Notes under the pieces: generated by a model
The model's database searches: none
The model's input: the letters and a program-made list of their open reading frames with translations, nothing else
What the model was told of the DNA's origin: nothing
Source: Limisphaerales bacterium
GTDB taxonomy: Bacteria > Verrucomicrobiota > Verrucomicrobiia > Limisphaerales > UBA11358
Length of the DNA stretch: 35,019 bases
NCBI GenBank assembly: GCA_025362675.1
Contig: JANYFN010000214.1
Span: 1 to 35,019 of the forward strand
Direction of reading: 5' to 3'
Part shown: in pieces, positions 1 to 7,088 of the stretch
Layout of the letters: every line of letters begins with the position of its first letter
Position numbering within the stretch: position 1 is the stretch's first letter
Made by a program: the position numbers and the translations under genes

Positions 1-22
1 CGCGGTTTGTGTATTTCGCGGT

Positions 23-1312
23 TCAAAACGCCTTGGCCGCAATGTCGCGACGGAAATGCGCGCCTTCAAATTGGACGCACTCCACGGCGGCGTAGGCGGC
101 GGCTTGGGCGGCGCGTAAATCTTTACCGAGCGCGGTTACGCCGAGAACGCGTCCGCCGTTGGTCACGATCTGGCCGTCCTTCAACGCCGTTCCCGCGTGA
201 AAAACTTTTGTGTTGGGCAGTTTGTTCGCGGTATCAAGGCCGGTGATGATTTTGCCCTTCGCGTAGTTGCCGGGATAACCGCCGCTGGCCATGACGACGC
301 AAACACTCGCGAGCGGAGACCATTTCAATTCGTGTTTCGCCAACGTGCCGCTTGCGCTGGCGTCAAGCAGTTCCACCAAATCATTTTCCAACCGCGTGAG
401 ATAAACCTGTGTCTCGGGATCGCCAAAGCGCGCATTGAATTCGAGAATCTTCGGACCGTTCTTCGTGAGCATCACGCCGGGATAAAGCAGGCCACGATAG
501 TCAATACCCTCCGCCACGCAGCCGCGCATGAAGGGTTCAAGCACTCTGCTGGCAACGTCGGCGAGCTGCGCCGCGTCGAGAAAGGGCGTGGGCGAATAGG
601 TGCCCATGCCGCCGGTGTTCAGGCCAAGATCGCCGTCGAGTGCGCGCTTGTGATCTTGCGAGGTCGGAAAAATCTTTGCGGTCGTGCCGTCGCAGAGCGC
701 GTGCAGGGAGACTTCAATGCCTGCAAGAAACTCCTGAATGACGACGCTCGCGCCCGCCGCGCCGAACGCCTTGCTCACCATGATTTCGTCCACGGCCTTC
801 TCAGCTTCGGCTTGACTAGTGCAAATCAAAACACCTTTGCCGAGCGCGAGGCCATCGGCTTTCACCACGCACTTGCCGCCGAGGGTGGCGCAGAATTTCT
901 TAGCAGCGGAGACATCGGAGAACGTTCCAGCGGCAGCGGTGGGGATGCCATATTTCTCCATGAACTTTTGCGAGAAAACTTTCGACGCCTCGAACTGCGA
1001 CGCCTTCTGGTTCACGCCCCAGATCTTCAGGCCGTGTTTCAGAAACAAATCCACGATGCCGAGGGCGAGCGGGTTGTCCGGCCCGACGATGGTAAAATCA
1101 ACCGACTGCGTCTGCGCGAACGCAAGCAGCTTCGGCAAATCTTCGGCGCTGATGTTGACGCATTCCACGGCGCTGTGGTTCGTGGCGAGACGCTCTTGGG
1201 CGATGCCGGCATTGCCCGGCGCGCACCACATCTGCGTGGCGTGGGGCGATTGCGCGAGTTTCCAAACAAGGGCGTGTTCGCGTCCACCTGAACCGATGAC
1301 GAGGAGTTTCAT
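23..1312 (-). CDS. purD: Phosphoribosylamine-glycine ligase (GAR synthetase)
   Basis: PurD makes glycinamide ribonucleotide from phosphoribosylamine, glycine and ATP, the second step of de novo purine synthesis in the cytoplasm. The 429-residue product has the usual length of a monofunctional PurD. Visible motifs are the N-terminal nucleotide-fold loop GSGGREHAL (residues 7-15), GPDNPLALGIVD (77-88), the ATP-grasp segment KADGLALGKG (151-160), SQDHKR (218-223), LNTGGMG (231-237) and the PurD signature NARFGDPETQ (293-302). The start MKLLVIGSGG is the family's normal beginning. The gene follows the metallo-beta-lactamase gene by 6 bp on the same strand, so the two may share a transcript although no functional link is obvious. 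The reading frame is intact and the stop lies inside the window. Confidence 0.97.
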   Translation of the reverse strand: MKLLVIGSGGREHALVWKLAQSPHATQMWCAPGNAGIAQERLATNHSAVECVNISAEDLPKLLAFAQTQSVDFTIVGPDNPLALGIVDLFLKHGLKIWGVNQKASQFEASKVFSQKFMEKYGIPTAAAGTFSDVSAAKKFCATLGGKCVVKADGLALGKGVLICTSQAEAEKAVDEIMVSKAFGAAGASVVIQEFLAGIEVSLHALCDGTTAKIFPTSQDHKRALDGDLGLNTGGMGTYSPTPFLDAAQLADVASRVLEPFMRGCVAEGIDYRGLLYPGVMLTKNGPKILEFNARFGDPETQVYLTRLENDLVELLDASASGTLAKHELKWSPLASVCVVMASGGYPGNYAKGKIITGLDTANKLPNTKVFHAGTALKDGQIVTNGGRVLGVTALGKDLRAAQAAAYAAVECVQFEGAHFRRDIAAKAF

Positions 1313-1318
1313 GTGCTC

Positions 1319-2263
1319 TTAATTTCCCAAAGCTTTCTCTGCCTTAGAATTCTTTTTCTCCGTTTCTAATTGGGTGAGAAATTTTTGCTCGGCTTTTTCG
1401 ATGAAGTTCGTGAACGCCGTTGAGTCAATGAACGGATTCGGCTTTTCGCCGCGTTGCAAGCGTTTCGCTTTTTCGGCCATGTCAAAAAACCCCGTGTGCG
1501 GTGCGAGAAACACATCGCACGGCAGCGACTTCAATTTGCGATAACTAGCAGCCAAGTCGTTCGCAATCCCAGGATAATTCGTGTTATTCACTAACGGAAC
1601 GCCCTGCAAAATACTTGTGCTGCCAAAGAACACGACGTGTTGCACTTTGCCGTCCTCAGTCGCATCCATGGTCCACGTCGTGCAGCCTTTCGTGTGACCC
1701 GGCGTGAGCTGACACGTCAAGGTCACGCCGCCCAATGTGACCTGGTCGCCATCGCCAAGAATCCGATCTGCCTTGGCAGGAGGATAGCCAATCATTGCTT
1801 TTGAATAGGGCGTGAAGTCGTTCGTGCCGCCACTGGCGAGCAATGCCGCATCCGCCGCGCTTATGATGATGCGCGCGCCGGTCAACTCCTTCATCAACGC
1901 GTCGCCACCGGCATGATCCATGTGCGCATGCGTGTTCAGAATGATTTTGATGTCCGCGAGTTTGAAGCCGAGTTTCTTCACGCTCTCGCGAATGCGTGGC
2001 ACGGTGGTTTCAAAACCAGTATCAACGAGGATGTGTCCTTCGGTTGTGGTGATGAGAAACGAACTGATGCCGGCCACGCCGACGTAATGGATGTTACCGA
2101 TCAGGCGAAATGGCTCAAACGGCGCGTTCCACGATTCCCATTCTTTTCTGATCGCCGCATTTTCAGCCGCGTTCTTCTCGGCGGTTGATAATTCCCCCAT
2201 CACTGTTTGGACAGCGATGCAGGTGAATAGTAACCATAGGTTTGAAAAATGCTTTCGTTTCAT
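1319..2263 (-). CDS. Exported subclass B3-type metallo-beta-lactamase
   Basis: This is a predicted periplasmic zinc hydrolase of the metallo-beta-lactamase fold, 314 residues, with a likely signal peptide of about 23 residues (cleavage after VMG). It carries all six zinc ligands expected for subclass B3: H112, H114, D116 and H117 in THAHMDHAGG, H190 in TPGHTKG, and H256 in LAPHTGFFD. The segments IGNIHYVGVAGISSFLI (55-71) and VNNTNYPGIANDL (225-237) also resemble B3 enzymes more than glyoxalase II or RNase Z. B3 enzymes hydrolyse beta-lactams, but many environmental relatives have not been tested and some may act on other substrates. It lies between a degenerate GH95-like gene and purD. There is no mobile element beside it, so it looks like a resident chromosomal gene. 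The fold is certain; beta-lactamase activity is inferred. Confidence 0.85.
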   Translation of the reverse strand: MKRKHFSNLWLLFTCIAVQTVMGELSTAEKNAAENAAIRKEWESWNAPFEPFRLIGNIHYVGVAGISSFLITTTEGHILVDTGFETTVPRIRESVKKLGFKLADIKIILNTHAHMDHAGGDALMKELTGARIIISAADAALLASGGTNDFTPYSKAMIGYPPAKADRILGDGDQVTLGGVTLTCQLTPGHTKGCTTWTMDATEDGKVQHVVFFGSTSILQGVPLVNNTNYPGIANDLAASYRKLKSLPCDVFLAPHTGFFDMAEKAKRLQRGEKPNPFIDSTAFTNFIEKAEQKFLTQLETEKKNSKAEKALGN

Positions 2264-2271
2264 TTGCGGCC

Positions 2272-2297
2272 CGCAGATTACGCGGATTACGCGGATT
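2272..2297. repeat. CGCAGATTACGCGGAT-type dispersed repeat, copy 1
   Basis: This short repeat contains the 16-mer CGCAGATTACGCGGAT followed by a second ACGCGGATT unit. The same 16-mer is at 4923-4938. This copy ends 8 bp upstream of the metallo-beta-lactamase start codon, where a ribosome-binding site would be expected. Its function is unknown. Confidence 0.7.
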
Positions 2298-2309
2298 GAA
2301 AATTAAATT

Positions 2310-2565
2310 CTATTGGAGCTGGGCGTTAAGGTTTTTCGATTCGCCTTTTCTCAAAACCAATTCCACCACCTTGTTGCCGGAGCGGACTTTGCTTTTACCC
2401 TCGCCGCTGATGTTGCGGATGGTGGCGGAGGCCAGTTTGTCTTTCGACCATTTGACGCCGATCTCGTAGCCGCCGCGCGCCCGCAGGCCGGAAATTTTCC
2501 CCGTCGGACACGCTGGCGCAAAATGTCAGGAGCGAAAGGCCGACCGTGAAGATTTTATTTTTCAT
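2310..2565 (-). pseudogene. Remnant of an exported GH95-like alpha-L-fucosidase
   Basis: An ATG at 2565 opens a signal-peptide-like start, MKNKIFTVGLSLLTFCAS, but that frame soon becomes nonsense and stops. One frame away the same stretch reads continuously to a stop at 2310 as ACPTGKISGLRARGGYEIG, then VKWSKDKLASATIRNI and a tail ending ESKNLNAQLQ. That frame closely resembles the C-terminal domain of GH95 enzymes, where the motif normally reads like AWPxGxVxGLRARGGFEVD. The locus therefore keeps the two ends of a roughly 750-800-residue enzyme, joined out of frame, and lacks its catalytic core. GH95 enzymes remove alpha-L-fucose or alpha-L-galactose from plant glycans. The remnant sits directly downstream of the GH35 gene in the same orientation, consistent with a former member of the locus. 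The family assignment rests on remembered motif similarity only. Confidence 0.72.
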
Positions 2566-2588
2566 GCGGAGGAGCAGGGGGAACAGAT

Positions 2589-4919
2589 TTATTTTTCAAA
2601 TTCAACCCCGTTAAGCTGGACGATTTCGGCAGACTCAAGTTTCACCAAACTTTCGTTCGTGCCGAAATCCGGGCGATGCTTTGGCTCGATAAAAATCGGC
2701 GCATCTTTTCGCAGTGGCAAAATCTCCAGCCGCAAATCGCCGGTGAAAATTTCTGGTGCGTAGCGTTGCAAGCCCAGATCGAACTCTCGTCCGGCGTAAA
2801 AATTATCCGCGATGAGTTTGCCGTTGAGCGTGAGCCGCGCCACATCGCCGACGTAACGGAGGCGGAGGAGCGGATTGCCTTGAAGCACCGGTCTCCGACC
2901 CGGCGCGTTGGTGTCTGTAGCTTTCATCGAGCCGGATTGGAGACCGGCGTTCCAGTCGGCGGACAACTTGATTTTCCACACGGCAGCGTTGGTGAAATCG
3001 GCCTCCGTCGGCGCGATGGCGATATGCGATTTGCCACCGCTCAACAGGATTTCCCGCACCGCGCCAGCAGGTTTCAGCAATTCAGTTTCTACTTTCGTGC
3101 GGACAATTTTCGGCGGCGCATCAAACGCGATTTGCAAACGAGCCGGGTCGGAGACCGGCGTTCCCATCCGCAGCGCCAGCGAATCCGTTTCGTCCAGCAA
3201 TACGATTTGGATTGCGTGGCCAGACTTGGTTTCGAGTTTGATGGCTGGGTGACGGCTCGGCTTCAGGTTCTTGAATTCAGATTTTCCCGCCGCCAAAGTT
3301 TTTCCATCAAAAACAAATTCTGCGTTCACGCCGGGCGTTTCGGCAAAATAAAATGTATCGCCTGCGCGGCAGATGGGTTGCGCGGTGGCGTAAATTAATT
3401 TCGCAACGCCGAGATCAAGGTTGAACGGCCAGAAGAAAAAAGAATCTGCCGGAATCGTCACGGGCTTTTGCGGAAAAACAAATTCGCCGCCGGGCAGACT
3501 CAATTTGAATTGCACATCCTTCTTCGCGGGCAATGGCTGGAGCCTTTGATAATTATTCACGAATACATAGCCGCTGTTGCCATCAGATCGCACTGACCAA
3601 CGTAAGGTCGTGAAATCATTTTTGCTCGTAACGCGCACGTCCGGCAGCGTCGCGGGCATTTGCGCGAGCGGTGCGCCGAAGTCGTGGAGGAAAAGATGCA
3701 GCCGACGCAGCCAGTAAAATTGCGGATTGATCTGGCCGAACTCGCCGATGGGCGCGTTGAAGTCGTAGGACTTCACGGGCAAATCATTCGCATAGCCGGT
3801 GGCCTGCGACTCTTGCAACGTGGACAGTTTGCCTTCGGGATTTTGTCCGCCGTGATACATGTAGTAGCCCAGCAGCGAACTGCCGCTGCCGAGTTGCGTG
3901 AGGACGACGGCTTCCACATCGCGCTCGTCGTAGTTGATGCGACGATGATACGACGCGGGCATTCCGCCGCCGATTTCGCAGGTGAGGTGTGGGTATTTTT
4001 CCGTGCCAGTGGTGTCGCCGTTTTTTTCCACTTTCAACGTGTCGTTGCCCACGCCGGTATCGGTGCGGGTAAGTTTGAAGGTGAAATTTTCCCAGTCGTT
4101 TCCGTCCATCGGTTTGATACTGCGCGCCCAAAAGCCGTCGGGATACGCGCCGAACAGCGGGAGCAATTCGCCGAGCGGAACGGGCGTCTTCATCGCGGGC
4201 CAGCCAGTCTTGATGTAGAGCGGCACGTCGAGGCCGGCCTCCAACGCCAGTTTTTTCAGCGCCATCAAATAACCTGGCGAGCCACCAAATTCATTGTCCA
4301 CTTGGATGCCGATGACGGGGCCGCCGTCTTTCCACAGCTGGCCAGAAAGTTGTTTGGCGATCTCGCCGTAGAGAATTTTGGTCGCGGCGAGAAAGTTCGT
4401 GTCCGTCGAGCGCAGCTTCCAATCCTTGTGCGCTTGCACCCAATCGGGCAAACCGCCGTTGCGGACTTCGCCGTGACACCACGGGCCGCAGCGAACGACG
4501 ACTTTCAAGCCCAGTTCACCGCACGTCTGGAGAAATTTTTTTAAATCATGCTGGCCGCTCCACTCCCATTGGCCCTTGATCTCCTCGTGATGAATCCAGA
4601 AAACATAAGTCGCCACGATGTCCACGCCGCCCGCCTTCATCTTGAGTAATTCCGCGCGCCACTCGGCTTGCGGCACACGCGAGTAGTGAATTTCGCCCAT
4701 CACCGGAAAGGCCGGCTGGCCGTCGAACAGCAAACTCCGGCTATTCACATTGATCTCGTGACCGGCGGGATTCTGGGTCGTGCCGAGTTTGAAATAGCCG
4801 GTCTCCGCAGGCGTCGGCGTTTGGATGGTAGCGGAAACAGTTTCGCTGTGAACGGAAGGAGTGAAAATCAGTCCGCCGCAAAAAGCTGCGAGTAAAATTT
4901 TTTCAGCCAAGGAATTCAT
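2589..4919 (-). CDS. Exported GH35 beta-galactosidase
   Basis: This 776-residue enzyme is predicted to remove terminal beta-galactose from glycans. It has a signal peptide of about 25 residues (to PSVHS). The TIM barrel begins near residue 58 with family features: FPVMGEIHYSRVP (71-83), WRAELLKMKAGGVDIVATYV (87-106), WIHHEE (108-113) and VVRCGPWCHGEVRNGGLPDW (141-160). The acid/base is E210 in GPVIGIQVDNEFGG, and the probable nucleophile is E315 in LTCEIGGGMP. The C-terminal half is made of beta-sandwich modules, one containing LTLNGKLIADNFY. It carries two in-frame palindromic-repeat insertions, at about residues 584-593 (GTPVSDPARL) and 656-678 (ending NAPGRRPVL), both in C-terminal modules and not in the barrel. 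It lies upstream of the GH95-like remnant and downstream of the YebC-like gene. The motif NEFG, in place of the common NEYG, suggests a divergent subgroup. Exact substrate is inferred. Confidence 0.92.
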   Translation of the reverse strand: MNSLAEKILLAAFCGGLIFTPSVHSETVSATIQTPTPAETGYFKLGTTQNPAGHEINVNSRSLLFDGQPAFPVMGEIHYSRVPQAEWRAELLKMKAGGVDIVATYVFWIHHEEIKGQWEWSGQHDLKKFLQTCGELGLKVVVRCGPWCHGEVRNGGLPDWVQAHKDWKLRSTDTNFLAATKILYGEIAKQLSGQLWKDGGPVIGIQVDNEFGGSPGYLMALKKLALEAGLDVPLYIKTGWPAMKTPVPLGELLPLFGAYPDGFWARSIKPMDGNDWENFTFKLTRTDTGVGNDTLKVEKNGDTTGTEKYPHLTCEIGGGMPASYHRRINYDERDVEAVVLTQLGSGSSLLGYYMYHGGQNPEGKLSTLQESQATGYANDLPVKSYDFNAPIGEFGQINPQFYWLRRLHLFLHDFGAPLAQMPATLPDVRVTSKNDFTTLRWSVRSDGNSGYVFVNNYQRLQPLPAKKDVQFKLSLPGGEFVFPQKPVTIPADSFFFWPFNLDLGVAKLIYATAQPICRAGDTFYFAETPGVNAEFVFDGKTLAAGKSEFKNLKPSRHPAIKLETKSGHAIQIVLLDETDSLALRMGTPVSDPARLQIAFDAPPKIVRTKVETELLKPAGAVREILLSGGKSHIAIAPTEADFTNAAVWKIKLSADWNAGLQSGSMKATDTNAPGRRPVLQGNPLLRLRYVGDVARLTLNGKLIADNFYAGREFDLGLQRYAPEIFTGDLRLEILPLRKDAPIFIEPKHRPDFGTNESLVKLESAEIVQLNGVEFEK
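2886..2953. repeat. Coding palindromic element, full copy inside GH35
   Basis: The left arm (2888-2904) contains CCGGTCTCCGACCCGGC, and the right arm (2931-2947) its near reverse complement, with a short loop between. On the coding (minus) strand it adds a peptide including NAGLQSGS and NAPGRRPVL without a stop or frameshift. It belongs to the same family as the copies at 3140, 7933, 15823 and 16870. Confidence 0.85.
3140..3165. repeat. Coding palindromic element, single arm inside GH35
   Basis: This is one arm of the family: GAGCCGGGTCGGAGACCGGC followed by GTTCC. In the GH35 frame it is read as GTPVSDPARL. No second arm is visible nearby, so it is either a half-element or a decayed copy. 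Confidence 0.8.
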
Positions 4920-4922
4920 CCG

Positions 4923-4938
4923 CGCAGATTACGCGGAT
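4923..4938. repeat. CGCAGATTACGCGGAT-type dispersed repeat, copy 2
   Basis: This exact 16-mer matches the copy at 2272-2287. It begins 3 bp upstream of the GH35 start codon. Both copies therefore occupy the translation-initiation region of a minus-strand gene in the same orientation. Confidence 0.65.
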
Positions 4939-4990
4939 GCCGTCAATTTGAAATGGAAAATCCGCCGCCAATTCTGGCGAGGTAGCGATG

Positions 4991-5722
4991 CTATTTCACC
5001 GCCGCCCACACGCGATGCACGTCGTCGTGCTCATCCAATTCATGTAGAAATTCACCAACTTCTTCCAGTTGTGCCGGGGCCAGTTCGGGCAATTGTTTGG
5101 GCACATAGCCGATTTCACTCGTCACCACCGTCCAGCCGTTCGCCGCGAGCCACTTGGAAACTGCCGACACCGCCGTGCGCTCACAGAGAAATTTCGCGCC
5201 CGCCGCGCCCGCCGGAATGTCATCGTTCTGTTCGTGCGTGAGCGGCTCGAATTCATTGGCGCCCGCCTCGATCGCCGCCGTCTCGCGGTCAATGTTCGCC
5301 TCAGGATGATGCGCCTCGACGATGCCCACATGGTCGAACAAAAATTTATTGCTGCCCGCCGTGGCCATCTGGCCCTTCTTGAACAGCACGCGGATTTCCG
5401 GCGCAGTGCGGTTCACGTTGTCCGTATAAACCTCAATGATGATAGGCACATTATGCGGCGCGCGGCCTTCATACACGACGTGCTCCATCACCAGTTTTTC
5501 AGCGCCGATGCCCGCGCCTTTGTTGATGGCGCGCTCGATGGCGTCTTTGGTGACGCTCTCTTTTTTGGCCTTCTCGACGGCGGTGAACAAGCGCGCATTC
5601 ATCGCGGGATCCGCGCCGCCCATTTTTGCAGCGACCGAAATTTCGCGAACTAGTTTGCCGTTCGCTCGGCCTTTTTTGAGGCCGGCGACCAATCGTTTAG
5701 CATGAAGCCATTGGCGTCCCAT
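4991..5722 (-). CDS. YebC/PmpR (TACO1) family protein
   Basis: This 243-residue protein belongs to the YebC/PmpR/TACO1 family, cytoplasmic proteins described both as DNA-binding regulators and, for several members, as factors that help ribosomes translate difficult sequences. Family features are KLVREISVAAKMGGADPAMN (23-42) and NARLFTAVEKAKKESVTKDA (42-61), followed by ERAINKGAG, then VVYEGRAPHNVPIIIEVYTD and the later VLFKKGQMATAG. The beginning, MGRQWLHAKRLVAGLKKGRA, differs from the common MAGHSKWANIKHRK start, which suggests a divergent, YeeN-like branch. Length is normal. It lies between the 27-bp inverted repeat and GH35, about 70 bp from the latter. It is probably a housekeeping gene within a catabolic block and not part of the pathway. 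Confidence 0.92.
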   Translation of the reverse strand: MGRQWLHAKRLVAGLKKGRANGKLVREISVAAKMGGADPAMNARLFTAVEKAKKESVTKDAIERAINKGAGIGAEKLVMEHVVYEGRAPHNVPIIIEVYTDNVNRTAPEIRVLFKKGQMATAGSNKFLFDHVGIVEAHHPEANIDRETAAIEAGANEFEPLTHEQNDDIPAGAAGAKFLCERTAVSAVSKWLAANGWTVVTSEIGYVPKQLPELAPAQLEEVGEFLHELDEHDDVHRVWAAVK

Positions 5723-5780
5723 AAAAGAATTCTAGCAACTGCGCGTAGAAAATTCAACCTTGCCGATAATCAGTTGAACC

Positions 5781-5856
5781 TCACGCACAGTCGCAAAGTC
5801 GCGAAGAAAAACCAATTGTAAGATTTGCATCTTCGCGGCTTTGCGCCTGTGCGTGA
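5781..5856. repeat. Long inverted repeat after the esterase operon
   Basis: Two 27-nt arms (5781-5807 and 5830-5856) are reverse complements at 25 of 27 positions, with a 22-nt loop. The outer part is TCACGCACAG paired with CTGTGCGTGA. It begins 12 bp beyond the last stop codon of the seven-gene operon on the minus strand. There is no T-run after the stem, so it is not a textbook intrinsic terminator. It could stall or protect the 3' end of the operon transcript, or be a copy of a dispersed palindromic repeat. Confidence 0.85.
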
Positions 5857-5868
5857 AAAAATACGGAC

Positions 5869-7083
5869 TTAATTCCCCAGCGGCTTCTCCTTGGAAACCG
5901 TCGGACTCGCTGGCATCGCAAACGTGTTCACGTCATCCGGTTTCGCCGGATCAAATTCACCAAAGTCGTCCACGATAGATTTCGCCAACGGCAGTTTGTT
6001 TTCGCGGATACCCTTCACCATGCACTTCGCCAGCTCGTAGCTCCCGTAATTATTGTGATGCGTGCCGTCTTGAAATGCCTTGTCCACGCTCGACTTGAGC
6101 GCGCGGTAAAAAATCCGGCTCACCGCGTGCAAATCAATCAGCGCACACTTTTCCTCCATCGCCACGTCGCGCACCGTTTGCGGATAACCGGCAAGCGTGT
6201 CCCGCTCCACGCCGGCCTTGCGCTCCATCGAAGTCACCAGCACCGGCGTGCCGCCCAACTCGCGCGTGCGGGCCACGATTTTTTTCAGGTTCGATTTGTA
6301 AGTCTCCAACGCGTTCGTGGCCTTGTCCTTCATGTCGTTGTGACCGAACTGCACAAACAGATAATCACCTTTATTCATAAGGCTGAAAATCTTTTCAAAA
6401 CGTTTTGCGCCGAGCGAACTCTTGAGGCTTTCGCCCGATTCCGCGTAATTTGCCACCGCCACCTCGGGCTTAAAAAAGCGCGGCAACATCTGCCCCCAAC
6501 TGTTCCACGGCTCGGCGGGCTGGTCACAAACGGTGGAATCACCGGCGATGAAAACCGTCGGCACATTCGTCGGCGTGATGACGAGCGAACGCAGCGACGG
6601 ATGTGCCCCGTTAAATTCCAGCGTGAGTTTCTCGTCCCAATTCACCGTCTCGGTTTCCAACTCACGCTTTTTCAGCTTCACTTTCTCCGCGTCCGAAATG
6701 CGCGGCGTGTGCAGGTGGGCAATGAACGTGCGCGTCTCGCCACCGGGAATCTTTTCGAGCATCAATCGCCGCTGCTCGGCTTTCACGGTGTTCGTTGAAT
6801 CTTTGGCGTCGCCGCCGAACGTCACCAGCACCGCGTAATTGCCTTCCGGCAGTTTGATGGAAAATAAAAACGGCTTCTCGCTTGTCGCACAATTTGTGCC
6901 GCCAATTTCTGCGCCCGGTTCGAACCCGAAACCGGTCTCGGCTGAATAAAAATTCGTCGGTGCCACCTGCGTCCAACTGGCCTGCGGTTTGCCACCGCCG
7001 AAATCAAACTGGAAACTGTTTTGGGCGAACAGCGAGGTTGTGGCCATTGAAATGGCGGTGACGAGAAGCTGGAGTTTTTTCAT
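5869..7083 (-). CDS. Exported SGNH esterase with N-terminal sandwich domain (RG acetylesterase-like)
   Basis: This 404-residue SGNH hydrolase probably removes acetyl groups from rhamnogalacturonan (CE12-like). It has a signal peptide MKKLQLLVTAISMATTSLFA with cleavage before Q21. An N-terminal beta-sandwich of about 150 residues starts FQFDFGGG and resembles the carbohydrate-binding-like domain of YxiM/RhgT-type esterases. The SGNH domain begins near residue 176 with block I FIAGDST (catalytic S183), continues with NYAESGESL (block II), block III QFGHND (245-250), and block V QDGTHHN (338-344), giving D339 and H342. All catalytic blocks are intact. It is the last gene of the seven-gene operon, starting 5 bp after the preceding SGNH gene. 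It is the only one of the three esterases with the extra N-terminal domain, so it may bind the polymer directly. Confidence 0.9.
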   Translation of the reverse strand: MKKLQLLVTAISMATTSLFAQNSFQFDFGGGKPQASWTQVAPTNFYSAETGFGFEPGAEIGGTNCATSEKPFLFSIKLPEGNYAVLVTFGGDAKDSTNTVKAEQRRLMLEKIPGGETRTFIAHLHTPRISDAEKVKLKKRELETETVNWDEKLTLEFNGAHPSLRSLVITPTNVPTVFIAGDSTVCDQPAEPWNSWGQMLPRFFKPEVAVANYAESGESLKSSLGAKRFEKIFSLMNKGDYLFVQFGHNDMKDKATNALETYKSNLKKIVARTRELGGTPVLVTSMERKAGVERDTLAGYPQTVRDVAMEEKCALIDLHAVSRIFYRALKSSVDKAFQDGTHHNNYGSYELAKCMVKGIRENKLPLAKSIVDDFGEFDPAKPDDVNTFAMPASPTVSKEKPLGN

Positions 7084-7088
7084 GGAGA

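Noticed and set aside
197-1291. 364-residue plus-strand ORF opposite purD
   Set aside because: It is the shadow of an intact purD with all family motifs; its translation is arginine-rich and without recognisable domains.
3660-4544. 294-residue plus-strand ORF opposite GH35
   Set aside because: It is antisense to the GH35 barrel, which carries catalytic motifs; no independent evidence of coding.
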